From the NCBI RefSeq assembly GCF_000276665.1, contig NW_004955434.1:22463797-22527796 (forward strand): DNA of 64,000 nt, given 5' to 3'. The notes below the pieces were generated by a model, which was not told the origin of the DNA, made no database searches, and saw only the letters and a list, made by a program, of their open reading frames with translations. The translations under genes were made by a program, and so were the position numbers. Shown here one piece after another: positions 42,661 to 54,364 of the stretch. The DNA is from Chinchilla lanigera. Lineage: Eukaryota > Chordata > Mammalia > Rodentia > Chinchillidae. Every line of letters begins with the position of its first letter. The first letter of the stretch is position 1.

Positions 42661-43716
42661 ACACTGGGGCTAGAAAGCGTGTCAAAGAATTTGAGGCCAT
42701 TTTCAATCCGCCACACTATTGTTTTGCAAAGCAAACTGGCCCCAGCTTACATTGTTGTTGCGTTCATAAGGAAAGGGGGTGAGAAGTCAAGACTAACGCC
42801 TTGGGAGCAAGGGCTCAGAGCGTGGCAGGTACGGCTGCCACCCGCTTTGCCCTGCCGGGTCCCTTCCTGCTCGGTCCCTACCGTCCTTCATGTACACAGG
42901 AGCTCCACAGGCTCTGCGGTAATGGCAAAAAGTCCTTTAAGCCTTTGGCCGTCATTGCAGGAGGTGGAGTATCTAGGCTTGTGTTTCAAAACCTTTCCGG
43001 TTTTTTTCCCTCTCAGTCATCAGCCAAGGCCTTCACTTTTGATCTGGTGTCGCCTGCTTCCTGGGCGATCCTCCCAAGGACTGCCACCTTTCCATTCGTA
43101 CAGGCTTTGCATTCAAGCATCATAACGCTGTGGCTTTGCAAACCCAGCCGTGCAGTTCGTGGGTGCAGAGGGGAGACTGGACTCAGATTTTCTAGAACGG
43201 AGCACATAGTGACAGCCCTGGGTATGACTCATCCACCTTACCCGGCCGGCGGAAACGACCTCCAGAGTTAATGAACCCCTCGCAGGTTTGTGGCTCTTTA
43301 TTCTGATTTGCTCCTGCCATGTACAGTGAACATGGAATTGCCCCCAAGGGAGAAAAGAAAGGAAACCGAAAAGAAAAAAGTACAGTGCACATATACACCC
43401 AGGCGCTCCCGAAAAGAGTGTACATAGCGACTGTTATTGTTGTCTTTACCCAGTACAAGGATTCTCCTACTTCCCCTCAAGTACCAAAAACTGAAGCATT
43501 TCAGAAAATCAGAGCTCTCGGCACTTTTAGGCAGGAAAAGTGTAGTGGCTTTATCAATCTGTTTCTAAGCTGGTTTTTGGTCCTCTGAAGTATATTATTT
43601 CCATTTCTGTCCAACACCTAGAAGTTGTCCCAAGTCCCTTAGTCTGCAGTACACCAGCTAGACTGATTTTATCCTGATTGAAAATTAGTTACTAATGTAT
43701 TGTAAGATTTAAAACA
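42661..43716. other. Unassigned sequence
   Basis: Two overlapping frames (42679-43125, 148 codons; 42801-43271, 156 codons) are open on the plus strand. Neither has a recognisable domain, and shared openness in two frames suggests base composition rather than coding. Confidence 0.4.
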
Positions 43717-43846
43717 TTTTTTTGTCTTTGTTTGTTTTTGTTTTGAGACAAAGTTTCTATGTAGCCCAGGCTAGTCTCAAACTCACTAGCCCCCTGCCTC
43801 AGCCTCCTGAGTGCCTAGATTATAGGCACATATAACCCCACCTACC
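43717..43846 (-). mobile_element. B1 SINE, reversed (old)
   Basis: T-rich tail with (GTTT)n, 'tgagacaaagtttctatgta', 'gcccaggctagtctcaaact', 'ctgcctcagcctcctgagtg', 'cacatataaccccaccta'. Confidence 0.9.
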
Positions 43847-44639
43847 TTAAAAAATATATTTCTAAAGCTCAGATAGTAAGAAACAAATATACGCCAAAAA
43901 TAAGAGAAACACTTGCGTAACTTTTAGAAACTTTAAGTTTTTGAGTTCAAACTCACCTTTTACAGCTGTCGGTCAAATTGAAGAGATCGGTACGCTCACT
44001 TTTCTATAGCTGACTCACGCGACACCAGCGTTTTGAGCCCTGCTCACCATGGTGGCTGCATTACCGCAGCACAGAGAGAAATCCACGGGGCCTCACTAGT
44101 GCTGTGGCCTCGGGCCTGTAGCAACAGTGTGCGTAGAGTTGGGAAGAGAAAGCTGATTTTAAGCCAGAATGAGCGGAGTCTGAATCCCAGCTGTGGCACT
44201 TTTTTGACCCAGTCGATTTATTTAACATCTCTTGACTTTTATTTTTCTCAACTGTACAATGACAAAACAACCTAATTCGTCGGTTCCTTAAGCCTAAAAT
44301 CATAGATGGGTGTGACCTAGCACAGAGCCAGTCCCCACTGAATGCGGGGCTTCTTTTCCGGGCTCTGCCTTTTTTAAAAGTGAGTGGGTCTATTGCATGG
44401 AAATCACCACCAAGGAATAATCAGTATTCTCCGGGACCCCGGGATGGCCCTTAGTTCCTAGGGTCTGAGTGTGAACAGTTAACAAGGCACTACCCAAAAA
44501 GACTCTCAAGACCTAACTAGGAAGACTATGCTGCGAATAAGTCAATAGTCTCCTTCCGAATTTTTGTATTATAATTTCCCTTTCCCCAAATTCCTTCCCT
44601 AACACATACTGCCCACCAATACCCACATACAAACCCAGT
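43847..44639. other. Unassigned sequence
   Basis: No repeat or exon recognised. Open frames on both strands at 44033-44303 lack domains. Confidence 0.4.
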
Positions 44640-45065
44640 AAGTCACAGAGCAAAAGGGACTTTGCAGATGTGATTAAGTTAAAACCTGCAGATGAGGATA
44701 TTATGTGGGGTCATCTAGGGAGTCCCAGCAATCCCAGGGCCCTCACAGTAGGAGAGTGAGATGGAAGTAGAGCGTCAGAGGGAGATATGACCCTGGAAGA
44801 ATGGTAAAAGCGATGCAGTGCTGCCGGTTTAACAGTGGAGGAAGCCCACCTCGACTTTGGCATGAGAGGGCCTCTAGGAACTAGAAAAGCCAAGAAAGTA
44901 GGCCCTGTCCTAGAGCCTTTACAATCACAGCGCTGCCAACACTTTGACTTTAGCCCAGCGAGAGCCATTTTGTATTTTTGACCTCCAGAACTGTGAGATG
45001 ATAAATGTATGTAGTTTCAAGCCCCCAAGTTTATAATTTGTTATAGCAAAAATAGAAAACTCGCA
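44640..45065 (+). mobile_element. MLT1-type LTR
   Basis: 'gggactttgcagatgtgatt', 'aagttaaaacctgcagatga', 'ctaggaactagaaaagccaa', 'cgctgccaacactttgactt', 'tgacctccagaactgtgaga', 'tgataaatgtatgtagtttc' and 'taatttgttatagcaaaaat' in MLT1 order. The right end is complete, the left end starts late. Confidence 0.85.
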
Positions 45066-45209
45066 CACTATAAACATTTTGACAAAATATCACCCAGCTG
45101 TAGAGACAAAAATTTTAATACCACTACCATATGGAAAATTAAATTTTATTGACCATCAGATTTTCTAAATAAAACTTTGGTTTTATTATGTTCATAATGC
45201 CCCCTTTGA

Positions 45210-45535
45210 AAGCAGGGGAAATTATGTAAGTATGTATATACAGGAGAGCTAACATAGCTGTACTACTGTCTTCTATTGCTCTACAGAAAGGAACAGTTAA
45301 GGATTACTTGTTTGATCAATCTTGTAGGTCTCTATCTGTTTTCCTGAGAAACCACTTTGAAGATACCGATAAGTAATACAACTACTATGGTTAATTTCCT
45401 ACAACTTTGTCTGTAACTCTGTTTTGTTTGTATTGTCCTTATGCTATTTTGTAAATGGATGTCTGTCTGTTAATATGTTTTCCATCTTTTACTTTTTAAA
45501 ATAAAAAAAAGTAAAAAAAAAATAAATAATGCCCC
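45210..45535 (+). mobile_element. L1 3' UTR end
   Basis: Same 3' UTR type as at 38.9-39.2 kb: 'gtactactgtcttctattgc', 'gtttgatcaatcttgtaggt', 'tgagaaaccactttgaagat', 'taacatgttttcc' region and an A-rich tail. It has no ORF2 part, so it is severely 5'-truncated. Confidence 0.85.
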
Positions 45536-46184
45536 CTTACACTGCCCAGCTAAGATAGGAGGCGAGCGGTTGTTGAAGAAAAGTCATTGGAAGCTCCCCA
45601 AAAGATAAATGGACCACATTTGTACTCTGGGGTGTAATCAGACTCTTACTAAAACTTCATCATCTCGAGTACTGTAAGTATGTAATCCCAGAGTCCCCAG
45701 TTTTCACCAAGAAAACTTTCTCAGTAAGACAGTTAAAGGGAAGTAATGACTTCCTGAGATGAGCTGGGATGAACCTTTTGTTGTACTAGAGATCTTGGTT
45801 TCAGTTAAATATAATTAGCTAAGAATTTTCAATGTCACTTTTATAAATCCGTAGATGTGTTGGATTCAAATACTAGCACAATTATATTCCCTTTTTCATG
45901 TAATGTTTATTATTTTCTATTAACAGAGCAAAGGTTGAATATTCTGCAAACTACACAAAATAACAAACCATTTTAAATAACAAAAATGTCATCCATAAGT
46001 AGAAACAGCCTTGTCCACATTACATTTCCTCTGCACAGAAAGAAAAAAAAAATGACTTAAAGGAAAAAAATCTCATACACATTTTCCTCAGACCAAACTT
46101 GCTCTCACCTTATTCAGAAATTCACTTATGAGGAAATAAAAATGACCCCATTACAGGAGGAGCGTTCTGTGATAGACAAACCCA
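45536..46184. other. Unassigned sequence
   Basis: AT-rich, no repeat or exon recognised. Confidence 0.4.
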
Positions 46185-46345
46185 CCTGGGTCTTGGTTTC
46201 AGGGTTTCCTGACTGTGGGACCTGGCCAGTCAGCCACTCCCACCGCCCACATTTCCTCGTCTGTAAAGTGAGGACAGTCAGCGCCCCCAGGGCAGATCAT
46301 CAGGGCTGGAGATAACATATACCGAGGGGCATGCACAGTGCCCTC
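46185..46345 (+). mobile_element. MIR SINE
   Basis: 'cctgggtcttggtttcaggg', 'ctgactgtgggacctggcca', 'cacatttcctcgtctgtaaa', 'gtgaggacagtcagcgcccc', 'agggctggagataacatata' in MIR order. Confidence 0.6.
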
Positions 46346-46613
46346 GAAAGGAAAGCAACCCTTCTTGGCCCAAAAGTTCTGTGTTCATAAACTCTTCCAT
46401 AGCGGGAGGTAGGGAGGTGGAGGGTCGGGACTTCTAACAGTTTTACTGACCGCCTCAGAGCTACCTTTAACCCTGCTACCTGCCAGAAAAGGGCCTTTCC
46501 CTCAGCACAGCCCAGAAATAACCACATCACATCTAAAACTTGGAGACTGGTGATTTCCCATCTACAAAGTCCTGTCACAAGCAGCCCCTCATCTTAAAGT
46601 GGGCATTAGCCTG

Positions 46614-46865
46614 TATAAAATGGAAACCACCTGCTAGTTCGTTCAGAGTGCGCCAACCAGATGCCTTACCTGGACTCCCTCCACCGGAACGCGTGCTCTT
46701 CCCTTGTCACGCTGCCCTGGAGTTTTACATCCCCCACGGTCACGTGTGTCTGTCCCTTCCACAGATTTGGTTTCAATTTTTTTTCCCTAATCGCAGAACA
46801 GGGAACACGTTCTTTCTGCATCATCCCCGGGGCTTGGCAGAGCAGCGCTGTCAGTCTCGGTGAGT
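46614..46865 (+). promoter_or_regulatory. Candidate TATA promoter, short exon and splice donor (speculative)
   Basis: A TATAAAA at 46614-46620 is followed by CpG-bearing sequence and, at 46860-46865, GTGAGT preceded by CTCG, which fits a strong splice donor. A reading frame runs through it (46540-46863) but has no recognised domain. TATA and donor motifs also occur by chance, so this is a hint only. Confidence 0.2.
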
Positions 46866-47664
46866 GATCGCCGAGGGGACGTGTGACTCAGAGTGCAGCC
46901 AGTGAGTACGCAGCACGGGTGTAGATGCGTGAACTGCCCTCGATCTGTCTGCATCTGCATCTGTCTCCTCGCCGCCTTCCACACTGCCTGAAACCTGACC
47001 GACCCTCCGGCTCATGAGCAACTTCAAAACCCACATGCCCTTTTTCCTGTCTTTGTTTCTGGTTTGTTCTGAGGTTAACTAGGGAATATATTCAGCAATA
47101 AGACTACGCAAGACCAGAATGGGGGAGGCTAAGGGAGAAGGAACAATAATAAAATTCCAGGCCTACCTTCACACGGTATTCCATCTGAACTCAGTCCATG
47201 CCCTGCATTTTCATCTGCATGAGGTCCCCCAGGGCAAGACAAAGGCCGGTGCCAGTCTCACCCCACTACGAGAACTCTGGCAATTTCACTTAAGGCCACT
47301 GGGACACAGCCAACCCTGAAGGCTTCCACTGTCATAGGGAGTAAATCAGCTTCTCCTGTCCTTTTGTCCCTCCTGGATGTCCCCCTTCCATGCTGTGACA
47401 CGGCTCTGTCTAAGCTTCATATGTGGTTGGGAGACCCAGATCTCCCGCCCTGTCCCCAGCTACCGAAGGCCTCCATTCTTTCTCTACGTCTCTGAGTCGG
47501 TCCAGGTGTCTGAGCTGACTGACTCTTGACAAGAGAGCACCAGATGCCACCTCCTCCCACCAATCTGACTTGTCACAGTCAGCCCGAGGGCCCTCATCTC
47601 AGGCAGCACAAGGCAAACTGTCAGGGCTCAATAAATAACGCAAGAGACCTGGCGAAGCTGGGAC
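46866..47664. other. Unassigned sequence
   Basis: CpG-bearing sequence up to about 47010, then ordinary composition. No repeat or exon recognised. Confidence 0.4.
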
Positions 47665-47770
47665 TTAACCGAGGCAGTTAAGAGCAGGGGCACTGAAATG
47701 ATTGCCTCTATTCGGATCTGCTTTGTCACAACCACTCTGAGCCTCGGCTTGTACACCTGACAGGTCAGGA
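47665..47770 (+). mobile_element. MIR SINE 5' part (tentative)
   Basis: 'ggcagttaagagcaggggca', 'ctgaaatgattgcctctatt', 'ctttgtcacaaccactctga' resemble the MIR start. Weak. Confidence 0.35.
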
Positions 47771-47877
47771 TAGCTGTATTCTCCACGATCTAACACACAT
47801 GCAAAACAGAGAGCTTGAGCGGCTTTTATGGGCCTACTGGCTCTGCAACTGTAAGTCTCCAAGTACAAGAGGAAGAG

Positions 47878-47916
47878 GCGTTGGTGGTGTAGTGGTGAGC
47901 ACAGCTGCCTTCCAAG
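47878..47916 (+). pseudogene. tRNA-Gly(UCC) 5' half retropseudogene
   Basis: Bases 47878-47916 match positions 1-39 of mammalian tRNA-Gly(UCC): acceptor 5' strand 'gcgttgg', D arm and A box 'tggtgtagtgg', then 'tgagcacagctg' and the anticodon loop 'ccttccaag' with anticodon TCC. I count two differences from the tRNA as I know it (A12 to G, T25 to C). The match stops right after the anticodon loop. The T arm, B box and 3' acceptor strand are absent, so it cannot be a working tRNA gene. Flanks carry the 9-bp repeat 'acaagagga' (47865-47873 and 47918-47926), consistent with L1-mediated insertion of a tRNA half (tailless retropseudogene). Confidence 0.8.
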
Positions 47917-49869
47917 AACAAGAGGACACATGCAGTCCTCATTATTACAGCCTCCTCTTGCTAGGCATGTGCCCACTTTTGGCCCCTCAAGCAAAAAGAA
48001 CAGAGGTTTACCCAGCCAGTGCTCCCTACCCTGGGTCCGTTAGCTCTGGGCTCTCAGCAACTGAAAGCGACATCCATGCCACTGGTGAAGCAGCATCCTG
48101 CCCGTGTCTGGGACACATCCCTGCTCTTGCAGTAGGCTGACCACCGATGCCACCGGGCCTTCCTCAGTCACTTGAGATTAGAAGGGAGGAGCTTCCGGCA
48201 GAGCAGCTGGAAGGGAGGTGAGGGCCACGCAGCCCACTGTGTGGATTCTGAGCAAAGGCAGGGCACGAGCGGCCCCGGACAGTTAGTATACAGTGACTTT
48301 CAGGAATGTGACCCAGTCCCTCCCCTAAGGTAACTACTTTTCTAGGTTCTACAAATACTCACACCATGTTGTTTTGCACGTCTACTGAGCACCTAATGAA
48401 TGTTTTATTTTTTTACAGGACAATTTGGGGACAACACATCATTATAAATAATAGCATCGCCAAACTTGGTGAAACATTAGGACTATGAGTTACAATATAT
48501 ATTCTTCTGAACCCCATAGTCTCACCCAATTTGACAGATCATACACATGCACTTCATAAAGCCAAATTCTTTCACAGTTAAAAGAAAGCAATTATGACTG
48601 CTCAACTGAGACAGAAAAAATTAAACATAAAACTCTTTTTTAAAGTCTGCAGAGATCAAACATTCTTCAGATCGAGTCTGGAAAATGTTAGCCCATATAA
48701 TTTTAAATGGAGATTAAATAAAATGAACTTTTAGCTACAAAAATATTTCATCATGTGGCAAATCTGTATATCATCATTACTACCACCACCACCACGACCA
48801 CCACGCCTGCCATTGCCTGCCTCAAACTTATCCATGCTTCCCATCAAGATTAGAAAAGGACTATGACAGCTCCTGTCCATGCGCCCCTGCGAATCCACAT
48901 TCAGGTCAGTATGTCCAGAAGGATAGCTTCTCCCAGCCCACGGCCAGGCAGGCCCTCTCCACGCCCCACACCCCTCAGTTATCCCTCCTGTAGGGTTCAT
49001 TGGTGGTAAGGGAAGAACACATCTCACAAAACAGTGTTCCAGTCATTACAGGGGCCAGAATGGACCATCAGGGGGGTCAAGGTGAAACACTGATGCCCGC
49101 CCTTCCATGGGTTCCCATAACACCCTTCAACAATATTCCCCAAAGCTACCACTGTGCCTTCCAGTTGGTGAAGGAATTCCACCTGGCACACTGTAGGATG
49201 AAGTCGTACTTACGGGAGAACCTCTGTCTCCCAACTGTGAAGTCCTCAAAGGAAAATACATTCATTTAGTGGGTCAGTAACTGACTCCAGCAGATAATTA
49301 ACTGGATGCCTTTGACCTTCTTCAGAGGTCCTTACTTCTGGGTACCAAACAATGGGAGTGAGGCCTCCAGCCCTCTCCTGCTGACCTCTAGAAGGTCCCC
49401 GTCCTGCTGGGTGTGCCTGGACTCTGGCTTCTCCCCTTAAACCAGGTTCTCTGCTGCTGAGCTCTTTGTCAGAGAGAGGAAGTGGGAAATGACTGGCACA
49501 AGCCAACTGCTTGAGCCATCTCGGTCCGGGAAGATTAACAGGGTGTGGGAAGCAGGGCTTTGGGATTAGCTCTCATACTTAGGTGAGCGTGGTGAACGAG
49601 GCATTGCCTGGGGCCGACTTGAAAGCTGAACATCTCAGAGGAACAGAGCAGAGAGCATGCTGAAAGCCAACAGTTAGAACCCCCGAGGCCCCAGCCTTCC
49701 CCCGCCGCTGTAGGCTGCAGGTCCCATCCCTCAGGTCCCTATCTCCTGTAAAGGATTCAGACAAGGATCCTGGCCTGTTGGAAGATGTTCACTTAGGACA
49801 TTTTCCCATTTGTTCCTTACTCATTATAGGCAGTTTCTGACCTGAAAGAGGTATAGTGTGAGAGAAGAA
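47917..49869. other. Mostly unassigned
   Basis: A short (ACC)n-like tract lies at 48779-48805. No repeat family or exon recognised. Open frames up to 113 codons overlap on both strands without domains. Confidence 0.4.
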
Positions 49870-49888
49870 AAAGAGGATTCACAAAAAA

Positions 49889-49970
49889 GGAAGAAAAGAA
49901 AAGAAAAGAAAAGAAAAGAAAAGAAAAGAAAAGAAAAGAAAAGAAAAGAAAAGAAAAGAAGAAAAGAAAA
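49889..49970. repeat. (AAAAG)n microsatellite between direct repeats
   Basis: About 14-16 AAAAG pentamers. It is flanked by 'aaagaggattcacaaa' (49870-49885) and 'aaagaggattctcaaa' (49975-49990), 15 of 16 identical and 105 bp apart. Confidence 0.95.
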
Positions 49971-49990
49971 ACAGAAAGAGGATTCTCAAA

Positions 49991-50427
49991 GGAGAACCAT
50001 TCCAGGACACTCCAGCCCTCCCATGCTGGGACATCAGCTCCAAAACTTAGCTGACAAAAATGGAACCGACCACCTATGCTTTGCAGCTAGGTTGTTTCAT
50101 TATTATCACCAATTTTTAAGGTATAATTTGGCAGATAAGGATTTAATATTTGCCGCTTTGACAATTTGCAAGTGACTCTAATGGACTGGTGGAAGTTGGA
50201 AGTCAAAAGGTGTTTTTGACCTGCAGCATGAATTTTTTGTGGCTGTCCCTTAGCAGAAGTTCATGCGACCCTTTCAGCCACTCTGTAGGGTGAGAGCTCT
50301 TTCCAAGGAAAGAGCTACATCTCTAGCTCTGAGAATGGGGGTACAACCATATGAGGCGTATCCCTGCTATGCCATAGTCCTGGATCTGAATTGCTGGGTC
50401 CGCGCTCCTCAGCTTGTCTCCTCCTCT
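49991..50427. other. Unassigned sequence
   Basis: No repeat or exon recognised. Confidence 0.4.
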
Positions 50428-50823
50428 GTCTTGGTTACTTTTCTCTCGTTGCTGAGACAAAATACCTGACACCCAATTAAGGAACAAAAAGTTTATTTAG
50501 CTCATAGTCTGTGGAGGTTTCAGTCCATACTTGGCTGGCTCCAAGGCAGAGTGGCACAGGGCAGAGGGCTACAGTTCACGGTGGTGGAAGACAGCAAAAG
50601 TAGCAAGAACGAAAGGGAGGAGTGGCGGCAAGCAGCCTCTTTCTCTCCCTTACATTGTAAGCAGGCTCCCCCACCCAGGGTGCGGGTAGCTCTCACATAA
50701 TCTCCATGCCCTCCTCTGCACAGGCTCAGGATGAATACACAGTAAGCACCCTGGCCCCCTGCTGAGTCACTTAGCCAAACCTCCAGACTCCCCAAGTTGA
50801 CACAGTGTATCAGCCATAACACC
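50428..50823 (-). mobile_element. MaLR LTR (solo), reversed
   Basis: 'ggttacttttctctcgttgc', 'tgagacaaaatacctgacac', 'aaaaagtttatttagctcat', 'aggtttcagtccatacttgg', 'ccaaacctccagactcccca' and 'gacacagtgtatcagccata' in the reversed order of the 20.9 kb LTR. No partner LTR within reach. Confidence 0.7.
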
Positions 50824-51099
50824 CTCTCACCTCTGACTGCCTCCATGCCTTTCTCAGAGATCAAACATTCTTGTCTCTGTTTTCAACAAATATCCTCCGA
50901 AAGGAGGTGAGGCCCAGTTAGAAAGGGGAAGCGGCAAGAGCAGAGGGCAGGTGCTAACTGTCTCCTTTCACCCTCAGCAGCAGTTTCACCTGCTCTCTGT
51001 GCATCACTGACACTGTGACTGTCAGGACAAAGTGGGACTTCAGGAAGCTGAAGTTTTTCTTTAGGGTCAAGCACCTTCTCCAAACTTCCTTGGCCTAGG
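50824..51099. other. Unassigned sequence
   Basis: No repeat or exon recognised. Confidence 0.4.
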
Positions 51100-51476
51100 G
51101 TGGTTACACACCACCCTAGTGGTGCAGGAGGTGGTTACACACCCCTTTCCTCAGCTCAGGCAAATAGGGGAAAGTATCCAGATGCTGGACCCGGAGGTCA
51201 GGGTCCAGTTTCATTTCCACAGGAAATGGAGGGGTCACACGTGCTTGGTGTGGTCTGTCGTCCCCTTGTATCCCGTCTCTCCTCCACGCCTTCCTATAAA
51301 AGACCTTTGCACACCTGGAGACAGGGAAATGGTGATTGGAGGCAAAGAAAGTCTCTGCATCTCCCAGGCTATTTTTGAATAAATCCTTTTTCCTTAAATG
51401 AGTGGCCTCTTTGATTTGATCAGTGATGAGCAAACAACCCAAACAGATGGACCCACGTGGCTGGTAACAATTCCAC
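51100..51476 (+). mobile_element. Possible ERV LTR (tentative)
   Basis: A TATA-like 'cctataaaagacc' (51294-51306) is followed about 70 bp later by 'tgaataaatcctttttcct' (AATAAA at 51379), then a U5-like stretch ending in 'ggctggtaaca'. This spacing is LTR-like. The family is not recognised and the left boundary is a guess. Confidence 0.35.
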
Positions 51477-52034
51477 CTGTCCTTCCACATCCAGACGAGA
51501 TCAGCTCAAACTCCACTCTGCCACTAGGCATCAGGAAAACTCCCCCTAAGGTTTCCTAAACATAGACTCACCTCTCTCCCATAACTTGTTGATCTGGGTC
51601 ATGTAACCTCTTTGTTCCCGTTGGGTTTTTTTAATATTTTTGGCACCAACCCAAAACAAAGACTTGCCCCTTTTCTCTTGACCGCTTCCCAACCTCACAC
51701 AAAAAAGGCTAGGGTGATTTTTTACTGGAGAACTGGGGATTGTGGCGAGGAGTTGCCGCACAGGCCCCCGAGGCCAGTACTTGTAGAGCGTTAGTCGGGA
51801 CTACCTGCACCCTGCGCTGTTCTCAGCCTCTTCGCCCCCCCTCCCCCCCCTTTGCTACCTGCCTCCACCTCACCGCCAAGTTTAAGGCTGGCACTTACAC
51901 AGAGCTTCATCTGACTCCTTTTGCTCCATTGCTCCATCCCAGCTGACTATAAAAATAGTTCCCTAAAATAAGGTTCTTTCCCTAAGGAATTGCAGTACCT
52001 ACTGGAGAGGTAATGATTTTTCTCAGCCCTACTC
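51477..52034. other. Unassigned sequence
   Basis: A C-run tract at 51835-51850. No repeat or exon recognised. Confidence 0.4.
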
Positions 52035-52170
52035 ATTTGCTTATCCATTCAGCTAACACTGATTGAGTGTCTACTCTGTGACTCAATAAATATGTATTGA
52101 GACTCTGGGAATGTAAGGGTGAACAAGAACAGGTCAAAAATTCTTGCCCTTGGTGAGCTCACATTCTAGC
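52035..52170 (-). mobile_element. L2 3' end, reversed
   Basis: 'gcttatccattcagctaaca', 'ctgattgagtgtctactctg', 'gaatgtaagggtgaacaaga', 'gcccttggtgagctcacatt', 'ctagc' in reversed L2 order. Confidence 0.75.
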
Positions 52171-54364
52171 GAAACTCTGCGTAAACTTCATTTGGAAAAT
52201 AAAAGCATTCCAACATAACAAATTGGTAAGCCAATACCTTAGAACAATTTTTGCTACTATTTTGTTTATTTCTCTTAAATAAACATGGGATAGAGGGAGG
52301 AACATGCTTTTGTTCTTTGAAGTACAATTTCCTTCTTAATTTTTTTCCTTTTTCTAAAAGAACCATTTCCTCTTCTGTTCCCTAGGCTGTGGCAGCCCCA
52401 TACTGTCTCCTCCTTAATCTTCCCTGAAATACCCAAAACAGAACTACCCGCTTCTCTCCATCCCAACGCTGTGTTCAAGGTCATCACACCCAAGGGGGCC
52501 CTCCCGGAGAGCCCTTGCTCCCCTCTCACCACTCTCCCCTCACTCCTAAATGACATCTCCTGCCCTGCCTTGAAGATCTTCTCTAAGTCGGCTGGATGTG
52601 CTGCTTTGTCGAGCATTAAACTGTCCTCCATATAATTTACAGATCCCTCCAGGGATGTGTGTCTGACTGTAGATGTCACCAACAGAAGTCTGGGGAGTCA
52701 CATCCTAACCAGAATATGCTCTCTTGCCGTTTCAGGAGTTAGGCTATGTGTCTTTATTCTTCTTTCCTCTCAGGCTAGTGGGTTTCACCAATAGCTCCTA
52801 CTGTTATTTTCCTTTACAAGAGTTCCGTTTTTATTTCTACTGCCATAACCAACAGTTCGCCTTTGAAGAGTCTCTTCACAACTGAGATCATCAGCACTCA
52901 GACAGCCCCTCTCACAGCGCTACTAGGTACAACACACAAATGAGATGAGACGGGTCTTGTCAGGGAATGTATTCTGGAAGTAACCTGGGAAAGACACGCT
53001 CAAGGAAGATGGCGCAGGTGTCACATATAAGAGAAGCATCTGCAAACAACATACACACTGTCCAAATATGTTTATATTATTTATTGACTTGGACTCCATT
53101 TTGATTAAAAAAAATGTTTGAAGATATTTATAAATTGCATATGATATGTAAAAAGGAACAAAAACGTACGTTTAAATGAAGAGAAAGTAAGGAAAATAAA
53201 AAATATCTTTTTATAAGGTTGGTAAAAAATTTGCATGTTATGAGGCCTGTGTGTTTGGAAAAACACTTAGCCAGACTTAGATTTAAGCTTCCTAATGTCA
53301 AAGCAAGGAGGAAAACATGGTCAGCTTTACGTGCCACCCATCTGAAGACGAGAGGACGAATTATTAGGGCATTTTCATTTTTTCTGCAACGATGTTGGCC
53401 TGCTTTTAAAATTGGATCAGAAAAAGTGAGTTCCTTGCTGTACATGAGATAAGATGCTCCTCCACACACTTGTTCTGGGAGATGCCAGCCACGCCCCCTT
53501 GGGAATATGTGCATGAGGCATGGAATCCAGAAGTGAAATGCTCCAAAATAAGCCAGTAAAGCAGGAGAAGTGCTGGAACTGAGATCTAAACGGTACTAGT
53601 GTTACAGCAGGCAACCTCAAGATCTTCTAACAAATGTAAAAAGGAGCTTCCCAGGACCATTCCTACAACCAGGAGAATCTCTAGTGAGGAGTCTCATAGT
53701 TTGCTCTGTGATGCAATGTGGAAGTTGGGCCTAACACATGTGTCAGTCTTAGGCTCCCCAACTTCAACTGCAGTCCTATAAATAAGTGTTCTAGAATTTG
53801 CTGTGATAGAGGGAAACAAGAATCCCATTCCTCTCAAGGAGCTGATCCAGGGAAGACATAGTCTCCTTTAAAACAAGTTAAAAAATGATAAACTAAAACC
53901 CCAGACTCTCTCATAGATCTCCCACATGGCATGTAGGCCAGTCTTTCAAACAGATCAAAGGCTGATTAGCCTATTTAAACCAATGAAAAGGCAGAAAAGC
54001 ATGGGTGCCACCTCTGAGGAACTCAAAACTAATGACTTCTATTGTTCAGATACAGTTTTTGGCTACAAGCTCTTGAAATCTATTCTAGCTCTTTGGGAGA
54101 AAAGAAGTTTAGCAGAAGCTCCTCAGAGGCTCATGAAACACAAGAAAAGTTGGAGCCAGTTGAACAGCAGTGGAGACTGGCCATGGAGTCCACAGTGATG
54201 CCCTGAGAATGTTGCAGCAGATGTAGATGAAGAAGAAAACCTTCAGCATTTTCTTCCCTGGATCCTAACCCCAGGCTGAGATCTGACTGGCTTCTCCTCC
54301 CTTGATGACTTCTATAGTGGGAGGCAAACTATGTGTTCAGCCAAGATCACCCAAAATGGAAGGA
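52171..54364. other. Mostly unassigned, possibly partly conserved noncoding
   Basis: No repeat recognised. Segment 53200-53420 is non-repetitive. Open frames at 52275-52682 and 53128-53514 (minus, 135 and 128 codons) have no known domain. Confidence 0.35.

Noticed and set aside
42679..43271. Two overlapping frames (148 and 156 codons)
   Set aside because: Both are open in the same strand without domains, which points to base composition. No splice or promoter support.
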